Source: Proteromonas lacertae
Taxonomy: Eukaryota > Sar > Bigyra > Opalinata > Proteromonadidae
DNA length: 64,000 nt
Direction: 5' to 3'
Assembly: GCA_002245135.1 (NCBI GenBank)
Contig: NGBS01000613.1
Location: forward strand, 1-64,000
The number at the start of each line of letters is the position of its first letter. Position 1 is the stretch's first letter. Both the position numbers and the translations under genes were made by a program. The notes beneath the pieces were generated by a model, which searched no databases, was not told where the DNA came from, and was given only the letters and a program-made list of their open reading frames with translations. This document shows positions 20,104 to 32,161 of the stretch, in pieces.

Positions 20104-21219
20104 ATGGAATTAGATGATATAGATGTCATTGGTGAGCTACCATATATTGATAGATTGGGTATAGTAATTGATAATGAATCAGATTCAACAGATGATTATG
20201 AAGAAGAGTATAGAAATCGAATGAATGAGTTAAAACATGTTGTAGACATGCCATTAGAGGATTATTTAAATGGCAATAACTTTGAAACAAAAACTGGTCT
20301 GTCTGTTGAAGAAATAGTACAACAATCACATGCAAGTATTAAAATAGATAATACAAACGTTTTGTTATACCAAGGTGATATAACAAATCTGAAACTTGAT
20401 GCAATTCAAAATGCACCAAATTCATCACTGATGGGTGGTGGTGGTATAGATGGTGCAATACATGCGGCAAGTGGAATGGGCTTAAATATGGAATGCAGCA
20501 AACTGAATGGTTGTAAAACAGGTAATTCAATAATCACAAAAGGTTATGATTTACCTTCAAAAACAATAATTCATACAGTAGGACCAATGTATTTAGATAG
20601 TACAAAAGTACAAAACAAAAACGAATTAATTTCTTGTTATAAAACATCCTTAGAATTATGTGATAAATACAAACTAAAATCAATCGGATTATGTTGTGTA
20701 TCGTGTGGTATATATGGATATCCTTTAGATAAAGCTAGTCACATCGCATTTAATACAGTATTGAATTATTTAAAAGATAATAAAAGTAGTAGTTTAAAAT
20801 ATGTAATATTTGTTGTATTTTTAAAGAATGAATTGGATCTGTATTTGCATATGTTTAATAATTATAAGCCTATAGTGTATCTTGACATTAAAACGGTTAA
20901 TAGAAATAAGAATAATAGTAATAGTTTAATCAATGCAAATAGTCAATATTTATATCTACATACATTTAATACTATAGCTAAATCAGGTTATCCTTGTGAA
21001 ATTAGTTTAATTGATGGCAGTAGTGTCAGTGGTGAATATATTGGTACTGAATCTGATAATGAGAATTTTATAGTTAGAAATTTGCAAACAGTTAGTGGTA
21101 TTTATACTTGTGCTTTGATTCGTCGTTGTGATATTATGATGATGCAGATATTTCCTCCAAAGGAAGTACTGGATGAAGAGATTGATTTTCATTGCAGGTA
21201 CTTGTTTAATAATCAATAA
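20104..21219 (+). CDS. Macro domain fused to an LSm/Sm-like domain
   Basis: Residues ~75-245 form a MacroD-type macro domain, which binds ADP-ribose or hydrolyses O-acetyl-ADP-ribose/ADP-ribosyl groups. It has DAIQNAPNSSLMGGGGIDGA, then GCKTGNSIITKGYDLP, HTVGP, and CVSCGIYGYP. Residues ~285-345 look like an Sm/LSm fold: CEISLIDGSSVSGEYIGTES (Sm1-like, LxDGxxxxG), then ENFIVRNL and ALIRRCDIMMM (Sm2-like). I know of no standard family with this order. The first ~70 residues are acidic. The ATG at 20104 is chosen because upstream codons are non-ATG. A possible intron at 21199-21251 would extend the C-terminus by a few residues. A stretch at about 20650-20822 is almost identical in DNA to the macro gene at 33976. 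Confidence 0.8.
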   Translation: MELDDIDVIGELPYIDRLGIVIDNESDSTDDYEEEYRNRMNELKHVVDMPLEDYLNGNNFETKTGLSVEEIVQQSHASIKIDNTNVLLYQGDITNLKLDAIQNAPNSSLMGGGGIDGAIHAASGMGLNMECSKLNGCKTGNSIITKGYDLPSKTIIHTVGPMYLDSTKVQNKNELISCYKTSLELCDKYKLKSIGLCCVSCGIYGYPLDKASHIAFNTVLNYLKDNKSSSLKYVIFVVFLKNELDLYLHMFNNYKPIVYLDIKTVNRNKNNSNSLINANSQYLYLHTFNTIAKSGYPCEISLIDGSSVSGEYIGTESDNENFIVRNLQTVSGIYTCALIRRCDIMMMQIFPPKEVLDEEIDFHCRYLFNNQ

Positions 21220-21305
21220 TTAAGAATATATTAAGTTTTTTTCAAATTAGATTTTTCAAACTGTTTGTTTAATTCAAACTTTTTTTTCAATTTTTGAATT
21301 AAAGA

Positions 21306-23439
21306 ATGTCGTTTTTCAAGAAATTTTTCAGTAAAAAGAAAAATAAAGAAGATGAGCAACAAGAACAAATGAAACATGAAGAAGAACCTCCAAAAGAAGA
21401 AGTTGATCTTGATTTTAAACTCTCTGGTGATGAAAATGATGGTAGTAAAAAGAATACCGTAAAAGAAGATAGAAATAAAGGAGAAGAAGCTTCAACTAAA
21501 CTGGACAAAAGAGATGAAATAAAACCAGTAGTTCCTTTAAAAAACGAGAATAAATTCGAGAATAGTACAGCAGATGGAAATACAACAACAACAACAACTC
21601 CTGATTCTTTATTCAACCTAAGTAGTGTAAATGATACTTCCAAAAAATCAAATACACTGGAGAATAATAGATCGGAAGGAAATATACCATCAACAATCAA
21701 GCCATTTACTTCATTGGAAGAAACAACAAATCCACAATCACTCCATAATATTAATAATAATAATAATGACGATGATGTAGAGTCAGTAGGACCAATATCA
21801 ACTATATTAGCTTCAACGAAGATTGATAGTACAACAGGAAGAACAACTTCAATAGTGAATAATACAAATAAAATACCAACTTTAGAGAATATCGATGAAA
21901 ATGATGAATATGATTATGTAAGAGAATCAAATACTCATCATGACACTGTAATACAAACAAATAAGGATAATAGTAATAATAAAGATGAATATCCTACAGA
22001 AACACCTTTGAGTGAAAGTAACAATAATAATTCAATAAAATCATCCATAAAAGAAAATAATAATTCTACTATCAACAATGCTTCATTAAAATCTTCAATA
22101 AAATCAGAAACTACAATAAATAATAATAATAATAATAGTGATGGTTATTCGATAAAAACTTCAATTAAACCCAAAGCTGAATATATTGAACAATCTTCTC
22201 CATCATCATCATCATCATCTTATATATCATCAGATAATGAATCACCTCCAATAGGAACAATCAATAGATCAATTGATAATAATAAAAATAAAAGTGTTAA
22301 AGATGAATCACATACAACTAGAAAAGAAATAAAAATTAAACAAGTTACTGTGAAATCCAAAACTAATGAAGACAATGAAAATAATAAAGAAGAAGAAGAA
22401 GAAATAGATGATAGTATATCTAATAGTCATAAAAACAATGCTGCTTCTAAAATATCACCTCCTCCTTCTCCATCTTCTACTCTTTATAACACTAATAATA
22501 ATAAATATGAAAAATATAAATCACCATCACCAGCTAAAAAACCATTTGATAAACCATTTGTTGTTAGTCCATCAAAACAATCACAAATACAATCACCACA
22601 ATCACCAACTAATAATAATAATCCATATTCATCTCCTTATTCAACTATTGATAATAATCATAATCATTATAATAATAATATACGAAGATCATTTCTACCT
22701 AATTATTCATTACCACCACAACAACAACCATTACCAATGAGAAATCCATATAATAATAATAATTACAATAATCCAAGTTATTATTCACCTAGTAAATTAA
22801 ATCAGAATTTAAGTATATTACCATCTTATCCTTATCTTAATCAAAATAAAGATTTTGATGACAAATATATTACATCTGGTAATGAATATGAATTTTTACA
22901 AAATATAACTGATATTGAATACAAAAAGAAATTCATCGAATATAAAACTAATCAAATATCAAAATTGAAAGATGAATTATCATTGAGAGAAAAGAAAAAA
23001 AGAGATAAAAGAAAGTATATATATATATATATATTAAATATTTTAAAATAGAATAAATAATATTGAATTAAAAAGACTTGAAAATATGATGTTTATCAGT
23101 GATTATAAAACACCAAAACCATCTGTCAGTTATACTTATACTATTAACAATAATACTAGACCGAGTTATTATACTGGTAGTTATTATGATTGTGATATAC
23201 ATAAGAAATTGAATAATATACAAAGAGAAGTTGAGAAATTAAACCATCAAAATGCTAATAACGCTACATGTATATATAGTTATGTTATTATATGCATAGT
23301 GAATGAATGTGTGAATGATGTATTTATTGAAAACCTAAGAAATGAACAAAGAAGTAAATCGGACTTATCTACAAGTTATTTGTGTAATAATTCCATACTT
23401 TTAATTGATAAAACATTAAATTCATTAGATTTACCTTAA
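21306..23439 (+). CDS. Long disordered, asparagine/serine-rich protein with a C-terminal coiled coil
   Basis: Starts MSFFKKFFSKKKNKEDE, a basic N-terminus, then more than 500 residues of low complexity: N-, S-, P- and K-rich, with repeated SIKSSIKEN-like phrases and NNNN runs. Introns near 23017-23051 and 23271-23299 (both GTATAT...TAG) connect to a C-terminal part with short heptads (IELKRLENMM, then HKKLNNIQREVEKLNHQ) and a final helical stretch ending LNSLDLP. No catalytic domain is visible. The disordered composition resembles Dictyostelium-style homopolymer-rich proteins. Function unknown. Confidence 0.7.
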
Positions 23440-23533
23440 TTTTATTGTTTGTTATTGTGAAAATGAGGATTTAAAGAAATTTTACACTGAAACGAACATA
23501 TTTTTATTATTCACAAAAAACATTTTTTGTCAA

Positions 23534-24228
23534 ATGCCTTTATTTGGTCCAAATATAAATCTATTTTATGAGTCGATAGATAGATGTCTGGGTTCTTTAT
23601 CTGTTGTATTTATTTTTAAATATAGTTTATGGATTAGGCTAAACGAGAAGCAGAACAAAAAGCAGAGATGGCAAAAAAGAAGATATTAATGGCAAAACCT
23701 AATGATCCAATTGTGGCATTAAGAATCGATGTGCAAGAAGAAATCAGATCTTACCGATACAGATTGTTTACACAAACATTATTTAATTATATGGGATATT
23801 TGAAAGATAAAAAAGTATTTTAATAATAATTATATCCAATTAGAGAATAATTGAAGGTAAAACTCCTTTACCAAGTGATTGTGAAGATTTGATAGCCATA
23901 ATCAATACTCTTGGTAAATATAATGGCGTTTATAAAGAAATAACAGGATTTAAAGATGTAATTCAACAATTAGAAAAGAAATTTAAAACTTTACCAACAA
24001 AGAATATAAACAAAGATTATGATCTTCATTCTCTTGTCAGTAAGGAAATAACTGATCAAGAAATAGCAGAAGAATATCATGCAATAACAGGTAAAGAATG
24101 GCGTATAAATATATTTATATTTCTTTTTTATATTTATATTTATAGCTGTTGCAGGAACTCTACCCCCAATACAACCATATAGTGCTTTCCCATTGAATCC
24201 GGAATATCAATTTGGTCTTAATACTACC

Positions 24229-24265
<37 letters not shown>

Positions 24266-25002
24266 GAGGAGGTGGAGGTATATCAGAACCATCATTTCCT
24301 CCAATTAATAGTGGAATAGGTAATATAACATCACCACCACAACAACCACCACAACAGCCTTATACTTTAAATCCATCATATCAACAACCAGCACCAACAT
24401 TCCCAAATTTCAATAATACATCTCCACCAGTTCCACAAAATAGACCAAATTTTGTTCCAACAATTGTTCCAAACGGTTATCAATATGGTGGAGATATGCC
24501 TAATCCTCAACAACAACAGCAGCCTCAATTCATTCAACCTCCTCCACAACCATACTTACCATCTCAACAACCTCCTCAATCACCATATTCTCAACCTCCA
24601 TCAGATAATCAACCTCAATATAATCTACCACCTCAACAATATGGATTAACACCTCCTCAACCATATTCTCAGCCAGACAATCAAAATCAATTTGGACAAA
24701 ATCCATCTCAACAACAGCCATATGGACTTCTTCCACCAGATAATCAACCACCTCAACAACAACAGTTTCAATCACCTTATGCTCAACCTCCTCCTCTTGA
24801 TAATCAACAACAATTCATCCAACCACCTCCTCTTCAACCATATGGTCAGCCACCTCCATATTCTCCTCCTCCATTAGATAATCAACAGTTTTATCACCCA
24901 CCTACTTTAACTCCACCTCCTCAATTTATTAATCCATCGGGAGATAAAATTATTTTACCATCATCTAATAACTTTCCTCAACAACCTCCTCCACCACATT
25001 AA
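23534..25002 (+). CDS. Unrecognised helical protein with proline/glutamine-rich tail
   Basis: The proposed ATG at 23534 gives MPLFGPNINLFYESIDRCLG. A 33-nt intron (gtatttatt...ggattag) then leads into AKREAEQKAEMAKKKI. The N-terminal ~200 residues are helical and charged (EEIRSYRYRLFTQTLFNYM, then GKYNGVYKEITGFKDVIQQL). The rest is a run of N, then about 200 residues of P/Q repeats with PPQ, QQPP and PYxQPP phrases. Further introns lie near 23818-23848 and 24102-24144. I considered an IST1/ESCRT-type domain because of the helical N-terminus followed by a Pro-rich tail, but motif support is weak. Low-complexity tails of this kind often bind SH3/WW or endocytic partners (general knowledge). Confidence 0.55.
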
Positions 25003-25184
25003 TTTTAACAATATTCTTAATTCATTATTATATGCCTTATATATTATATTTTATGCTCTATTGTATATAATATAATTATAAAATAATATTTTCATATCTT
25101 ATCACTCCCTATATCATGTTTTTTTTAACATTTTTCTAAAAGCTTGAATTACGATTTGCTTTTATTCAAACTGTTTTTTTTATA

Positions 25185-27104
25185 ATGAAGCAAACAAGAA
25201 TGTCTGTCAATGTATAAACTTAATAAATAGTTATACTATTATAGAGGGAAAGAAGAAGGCTATTATCTGCGAAGTATAAATGAAGGATTTATTTTTTCTA
25301 GATCAACAACTTCAAATTCTCTAGGGATTCAATTATTATTACGTAATAGAGATATATTAATAGTTCAAGGTGGAGGATCAGAATTTTACTCCATTCAATT
25401 CACTATGAAGCCAGCTTCCTTAATTACACTAAATATTGATATAGAAGATGATTTGCCAATATCACCAATATTTGTCTATCCATATTCCTTAACATTTACT
25501 CCAGATAATTGGGATACTCCACAAACTGTTAGAGTATAAAGGATATAAATAATTTATAATATGAATAGATTGATTTAAATCCTCACTATACACCAGAAGA
25601 TAGTGATATAACAATATTAAAACTCAAACATACAGTAATAAGTGGTGATTCAAAGTATAGAAATATGAAGCCTTTATTACTTCCAATTTTATTATTTTTC
25701 CCACAAATAAAATATCTATTTACAGCAGGAGAGAATAGTTCTAATGAACTAGGCCATGAAAATACAAAAATTAATTTAATAACAAATTTTCCAAATCAAA
25801 AGAATAAAAAGAGTATTATAGATAATAATGAAAGTGTAGAATTTGAAGATAATGAAGATAATGAAGATGATGATGAAGATTTATTAAGTAATAATAATAA
25901 CAATAGAAATAATAAAAATAAGGTTATTAGTATATCTTATGGAATGAATCATATTGCTTGTGTTTTAAACAATGTATATATATATATATATATATATATA
26001 TTAATTATTATTTTATATATATTTATTTTAGAATAAAGTATATACATGGGGATTAAATCGTTGTTGTCAACTCGGAATCAACACTACCAATGTCTCTACA
26101 ATACCAATACATGTTCCTTTTACTAATTCAAATATTAAAATAACCAAAGTATCGTGTGGAAGTCATTATACATTATGTATTAGTAAAGATGGTAAAATGT
26201 TTGGTTGGGGTTTGAATGAAGAAGGTCAAATAGGTGTGAGTAAAGAGAGTAAAATTATATCGAAACCAACAATGATAGGTATTGATGATGTGGTAGATGT
26301 AGCGTGTGGAGATGCACATAATTTGGCACTTTGTATATCTGATGGTGAATCAAAAGTATGATATTATTTTCCACTTTTTTTCCACTTATTTTTTTTCATC
26401 ATTCTTCCCCTAAGCATATTTATAGTTATATTTATTCTAATATTATGAATTAGGTTTACAGTTGGGGAAGAGGTAAACATGGTCAATTAGGTCATGGACT
26501 TAACAAAATGATTCACAAACCAACACTCATCCTTTCCTTAGCAGGTTTAGATGTATTCTCCATCAATTGTGGTCATAATCACAGTGCAGTATTAGTAGAT
26601 GATGGATTATTATATATATTCGGATATGGAGGTAAAGGACAATTAGGTAGAAGTAGTAATCAAAGTGTAACAGTCCCAAAGATAATTCCTTCATTGAAAA
26701 ATATTAAAATTCGTAAAGTATGTTGTGGTGGTAATCATACAATAGCTTTAGGTGATATTGATAATGTTTATGGCTGGGGTGATAATTCATCCAATCAGAT
26801 TGATGATAATGATAAAATCGCTTATTTAGAACCTAAATTAATTGATCAATTATCAAATCGACATATTATTTCAGTTAGTTGTGGAACAAATCATTCATTA
26901 TACTTAAATGAAAACGGTAATGTTTTTTATCAAGGTAGTAATATTGGATATGAAGAAGGTAATATGTATATTAAAGCGAATGAAGGTGCTAGAGTTCCAA
27001 GTGAAATCAATGGTGATGGAATATATATGATTAATAGTGGTTATAATCATATATTGTTAGGAGGAATAATGGATAAAGTTCCAGTTGATTCTAGAAGAGA
27101 ATAG
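25185..27104 (+). CDS. RCC1-repeat (beta-propeller) protein with an N-terminal beta-sandwich-like region
   Basis: After splicing short introns, the N-terminal ~110 residues end with PYSLTFTPDNWDTPQTVRV. This phrase is typical of repeated extracellular beta-sandwich domains (Calx-beta or cadherin-like). Then come RCC1 repeats: YLFTAGENSSNELGH, VYTWGLNRCCQLG, MFGWGLNEEGQIG, VYSWGRGKHGQLGHG, YIFGYGGKGQLG and VYGWGDNSSNQ, each followed by a CG-H/N-H phrase. That is six to seven blades. A disordered acidic N/D/E-rich insertion interrupts the first repeats (around 25810-25925). Introns include a TA-rich one at 25972-26033 and one at 26356-26453. RCC1 proteins are Ran exchange factors or general scaffolds; which applies here is unknown. 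Confidence 0.85.
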
Positions 27105-27123
27105 TATATGAATATATTTTAAT

Positions 27124-28239
27124 TTGATATCTATAGAAGAAATAAAGTATGGGATAAGAGATTATATTATCAAATGTGCAACCAAATCAAAAATAGTCAA
27201 ACAACAACAACAACAGAATCGTATATTAATGAAACCCAAACCTCCATCTAATAATCATCACAAATCACGCCCTCACAGCGCTTATCCAACATTACATCCT
27301 TCTTATTTACAGAATACAGAACAAGATGATGGAATAGAGAGAGAAATTGAAATGAAACAATTATTTGATAAGAATCAATTAAGTTCTAATTTTTATAAGA
27401 ATAATAAACCACCAGATGTAAATGATGTATAAAATTATATTTTTTATGTTTATTTATTTTGTATAGTATTTAACATCTGTTTATTCTTCAAGAACAGACA
27501 ATACAAAGTATTTATTAAGAACCAATTATAATTATTATAATAATAATATGAATGATAGATCAAGAAGAAAATATAGACCACAAACTGCAAGACCAATTTT
27601 AGAACAATCTCCTTCACCAATAGTAAACAGTATAAATATATATTACTTTTTAATTATATATATTTTTATTCTTTAGGACCACCATCAGCAGGATATTCTC
27701 GTTATCGTCCTACTTCTGCAAATAGTAATAATTATAGACAAATATATGAAAGACCTCCCAAAGATATAATAATCAATGAATCTGTATTACATAAAAGACC
27801 AGTTATTAATAAAGAATTGGTTCATCCAATAGTAGTTGATTTAGATACAATATCCAGTGAGATTCAGAATATGGCACATAGTCCAAAAATACCCAATAGA
27901 ATCAAACAGAAATTGATCAATTACAGTGGAATTACTGCTAAAAGCGCTGAACATCAGAATGAGTTGTATAAAATACTGTATGAATTGAAAAATGATATTG
28001 CAAAAGAACATAAAGAAAATGAACAATTGAAACATGATAATTTGTTGTTGCAAAAAGCTATTGAAGAATACAGTGTATTTATATAATAAATTTATTTTAT
28101 GTTTAAATAATAGACATCTCAAGAGTTAGAAAAAAATCGTTTAGAAGAGCTTAGAAACAGAGTAATTAAGGAATACAACAAAGAAAGAGTAAATACTCGT
28201 CAAGATTATCAAGAAGTGTTGAATGATGATTTGTTATAA
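27124..28239 (+). CDS. Coiled-coil protein with RPxSA-type basic/proline motifs
   Basis: Exons joined by introns at about 27430-27466, 27632-27676 and 28073-28113 give a protein with an N-terminal polyglutamine stretch and several basic phrases of the type RPHSAYP, RPQTARP and RPTSANS. The C-terminal coiled coil includes ELKNDIAKEHKENEQL and SQELEKNRLEELRN. Phrases of the RPxSARP kind are common in microtubule- and flagellum-associated proteins, which fits the neighbouring CDKL kinase, but this is compositional evidence only. The true start is unclear: the open frame begins without a good ATG, and an RCC1-gene fusion via an unusual splice cannot be excluded. Confidence 0.55.
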
Positions 28240-28383
28240 TGTTGTTGTTAGTTAATAATTTAAATCTTTTATTCCTGTTGTGTATAAATTAAATTTTGAA
28301 AATAGATCCGTTTCTATATTTCTTTGACATCATCCGTTACAAATAAAATCTTGCTAGATTGGCATGATAGTGAATATATATTA

Positions 28384-29861
28384 ATGGATAACTACGAAAT
28401 TATAACTCAAATAGGTAAAGGGTATACTGATTTTAAGAGATCTTATTTTATAGAACATATGGGTGTGTTTTCAAAGCTACTCACAAAGATTCAGGTAAGA
28501 TAGTTGCAATAAAAAAATTCAGAGGAACTGACAATAATGAATTATTAAGAAGAACTGCTTTGAGAGAAATCAGAATTATGAAAGTATATTCACATCACAT
28601 TATTGCTGTAGAGGTTAAATCATCCAAATATCGTTAGATATATCGATGTATTTAGGCACAACGGAAAGTTTTATTTAGTAATGGAATTTATCGAGGGTTC
28701 TTTACTCCAACTATTAGAAGAAACAAAGACAGGAGTAAAGGTAGAATATGCTAGACCATTACTATTTCAGCTAGGAAGTGCAGTTGCCTATTTACACAGT
28801 AAAAATATCATTCACAGAGATATAAAACCTGAGAATATTTTAGTAAGTAATAATAACTTGATAAAACTATGTGATTTTGGATTTGCTCGTACTTTGAATA
28901 TGGAAGGAATCTATACAGATTATGTAGCAACAAGATGGTATAGAAGTCCAGAATTGATAGTAGGATCAAACGTATATATATATATATATATATATTTCTT
29001 TTTTTCTTATTATATATATATTTTAGTCTTATGGAAAACCATGTGATATTTGGGCATTAGGATGTTTAATATTTGAAATGTTAACCAATGATCCACTCTT
29101 TGCAGGTAAAAGTGATATTGATCAAATCAGTAAAATCATCGAATTAACAGGACCATTTCCCTCATCTTTAATAGAATGTTTCAATATGAATACACAATTT
29201 GCCGGAGCAGAATTTCCACCTGTTACAAAATCATATCAATTAAGAGATATTTTACCTGATTGTGATGTATTAGCGATTGATTTAATGAATAAAATATTAC
29301 ATCCAGATCCAGAGCAAAGAATTACAATAGATCAATATCTGTGTCATGATTTTTTCATGTCTTATAAAAGTGAATTTATGCCAAAAATACAGAAGTTATA
29401 TGATATGGAAGAAGAAGATTTAAAAGAATTAGAAATTACTGTATATTTCTATAATATTTATTGAATAGTTCATAAAACGTTCATCTCCAACACACAAAAT
29501 GTTTCTATCTGATAATAACACAAGCAACAATAGCAATAATATTAATAACAATGGAAATACTAAGCAAGATAGTAAATTAGAGAAATGTGAATCTGAACAG
29601 ATGTTACACAAACCTTTAAGACATACATCATCACTTACATTTCTACCACCAGATGGAAATATTTATAATTTTCAAAAAGATAAAGATCACAATAATGCAA
29701 ACAGTAAAGATAATAATAAAGATTTACAAATACTTAGGCCTAAGTTGGTACTCTCTAAATGTAATTTAGATTCATCCTCTTTGATTATTAGCACAGCATT
29801 TCCTCCAATTAATTCTTCAAGAAGGAATAGAAGTAGTTTAATTGAAGAAAAAGTACCTCCT

Positions 29862-29898
<37 letters not shown>

Positions 29899-30089
29899 TA
29901 TAGCCAATTAAATTGAAGAGGAAGAGTATAGAATTTGATTCTTATAATTCTGTTGCTCCAAATTCAAGATATCCAGTTATACCACATCCAAAGTATAATT
30001 ATATAATATATAGTATAATTGTAAATAGACAAACAAAATCCCCAGATGGATTTCCAGATTTATTAATTACCAACATGCATTTTAAATGA
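28384..30089 (+). CDS. CDKL-family protein kinase
   Basis: A Ser/Thr kinase of the cyclin-dependent-kinase-like group. Starts MDNYEIITQIGKGTYGCVFKA after a short first intron. It contains VAIKKF (catalytic Lys), HRDIKPENILV, KLCDFGFART, and an activation loop TDYVATRWYRSPELI with the MAPK-like TDY dual-phosphorylation motif that distinguishes CDKLs from CDKs. GKPCDIWALGC, then a standard kinase C-lobe ending HDFF, complete the domain. A low-complexity N/S-rich tail follows across introns near 29443-29470 and 29862-29903. CDKL kinases regulate cilium length and ciliary transport in algae and animals. Ends with TGA at 30087-30089. Confidence 0.92.
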
Positions 30090-30230
30090 ATAAATTAAAT
30101 AACTTAATTGTTTGGATATTATATTCTTCTATATTACCCATTTTACTTTTTAATGTGTTGTATTTGGCGAGATATAAAAAACCTAACAATTAATAACGGA
30201 TAATTTTTTTTATATTTTTAAATTTAATAA

Positions 30231-32076
30231 ATGTATCGTCGTGGAGGGAAGAAAGTTATACCGACTGAAATACAAGAAGAAATAGCTAAATGTAATCAAA
30301 CAGTATTAATTCGAAATATAACGACTTCATTTAGATTGAAAATAGAAAAAGTGTGACCAACGCTTTAGGTAGATTGATTACTGCTCTTGAGCATGTTTGT
30401 AAAAGTCATGAACAATTAGTTGAAGCTGAAAGTAGTCAACAGGACGTAGAAGTGTTGAGTGGTTGGGATACTGAAAACGACGGTTTTCAACAAGATTCCA
30501 ATTTAGAAAATGTAATAAAATGTAGAAAAATGTTCAGAGTATTAATAATTAGATAATTTTGTCAATAGAACCAAGTAGATAGAGCCAAACAGTTTTACAC
30601 AATGGTAACCAAATTACAGCGATTAATAAAAGATGACGTACAACAAAGGAATATGGTTACAAGAGTACTTCGATATTTTGATGACGAAGATTTCAATATG
30701 AACGACTATTTAATACTAAAAAAAGAATATCAGAGGTTTATTGATGAAAATAACATAGAAGAAAAGAATCTATTAAGTCACGTTCGAGATTTGAAAAATG
30801 CTGATTATGACAGTTATATTCCACCAGTAACAACAACAAATACAGTATCAGCACCAGTATCTGTGTCTATTGACCAAAATTCATGTAATTTGAACCCAAA
30901 TACAGTAAATTCAATTGAAAGTAATAAAAATGTCATTGTTCAATCTCCTCATTTAAATAATTGTACAAATAATGAAAAAATATTATATCCATCTGTTAAT
31001 GACAAATCATCTCCACTTCTATCACCAAAAGCATCAGCTAGAAATCTCACTGAAGCAATTAAGAGGAATATTAAGAGTAGTAGTTGTACATGCGGCGGTG
31101 GTAGTAGTAGCAATGATATGGATAATGATAATGATAATGATAATAATGGAATGACTGATTCTTCTGTTGAATTAGTCACTCCTTCTTCCAATGAGAATTG
31201 TAATAGTATATTATCACCCAAATCGCATCATAATAATCATTCAACACCAACAAGTATATAATATATATGTTATTTATAAATATTTATCAATTTTATAGCT
31301 CCAACCAAAAGTACTCCCAGAATATTGATGAGAGCTCCAAGTCCAATCAAACCAAATCCAAAATTATCAGTTGACACAAAAATAGGCAATAGTTTATCAA
31401 TAAATTCAAATACACTTAATACAACTAATACAATAAATACATCTGTTCCTCAATTACCGCCAATTCCAAGTGTAAAATCAGTGAAAAGTGATGATACTGG
31501 AAGTTTAAGTAATGACAGCGGATATGATAGTGAAAGTAAGAAGAGAGCTATCGAATTATATGAATTATATGATTTTATCAGAAAGAATCTCGAAAAAGTA
31601 TTTTATTATTTTATTATATATTGTTTATATAGTTACGTGATGTAATATTAAAAGAATTCGACTTAAAACAAAAATTAACAAAATTAAGACATCCTACATA
31701 TATAATCCAATATGAAACAACACTGTCAGAATTAGTAGCTAATAAGGAAAGAATATTAATCGTTTTGACCAATACAATACAGTCATTGGACCATGAATCA
31801 AATCATTACAGAGTGATTGATTTGATTATTCAAACCTTACCAGGAGTAGAAGATGGTGATTATGAATTAAGAGAAGCGATTATAAGTGATGTAAATAGTC
31901 AAATTAAGAGTATAACAAGAAGTCAGAAGAAATTAGCGATGAGTATTAATAATTTAGCTGCTATTCCTGATGATAAGAAGAGTTACAGTGCTCCACATAG
32001 TGATTCGAAGAAAAAGAAGAAAGATATAACAGATATTTCAAATTTCTCATTGAATGGAATAACTGTGTATAAGTAA
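30231..32076 (+). CDS. Unrecognised helical protein with a serine/asparagine-rich middle
   Basis: Exons joined by short introns at about 30321-30352, 30541-30570, 31255-31299 and 31600-31633. The N-terminal ~170 residues are helical and coiled-coil-like (NALGRLITALEHVCKSHEQL, then AKQFYTMVTKLQRLIKDDV), with a BAR- or tethering-protein look but no diagnostic motif. The middle (30840-31540) is disordered, S/N/T-rich, with a CTCGGGSSS patch. The C-terminal ~150 residues are again helical (LRDVILKEFDLKQKLTKL) and end in a lysine-rich tail. I cannot name a family. Confidence 0.6.
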
Positions 32077-32161
32077 TTTAAATGCCATTTTTATATAGTT
32101 TTTTGTTTTTTATTGAAAAAAAAAATAACAATATTAATCTAAAGTCAAATTATGTTCAATT

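Noticed and set aside
22408..22740. Alternative histidine/isoleucine-rich frame inside the disordered gene
   Set aside because: Low-complexity codons leave a second frame open by chance; there is no start context or homology.
23534..24182. IST1/ESCRT-III-associated domain
   Set aside because: The helical N-terminus plus Pro-rich tail is suggestive, but the characteristic IST1 residues could not be matched, so it is left unrecognised.
24452..24877. Asn/His/Leu-rich and Val/Glu-rich frames overlapping the P/Q-rich tail
   Set aside because: They are shadow frames of CAA/CCA repeats.
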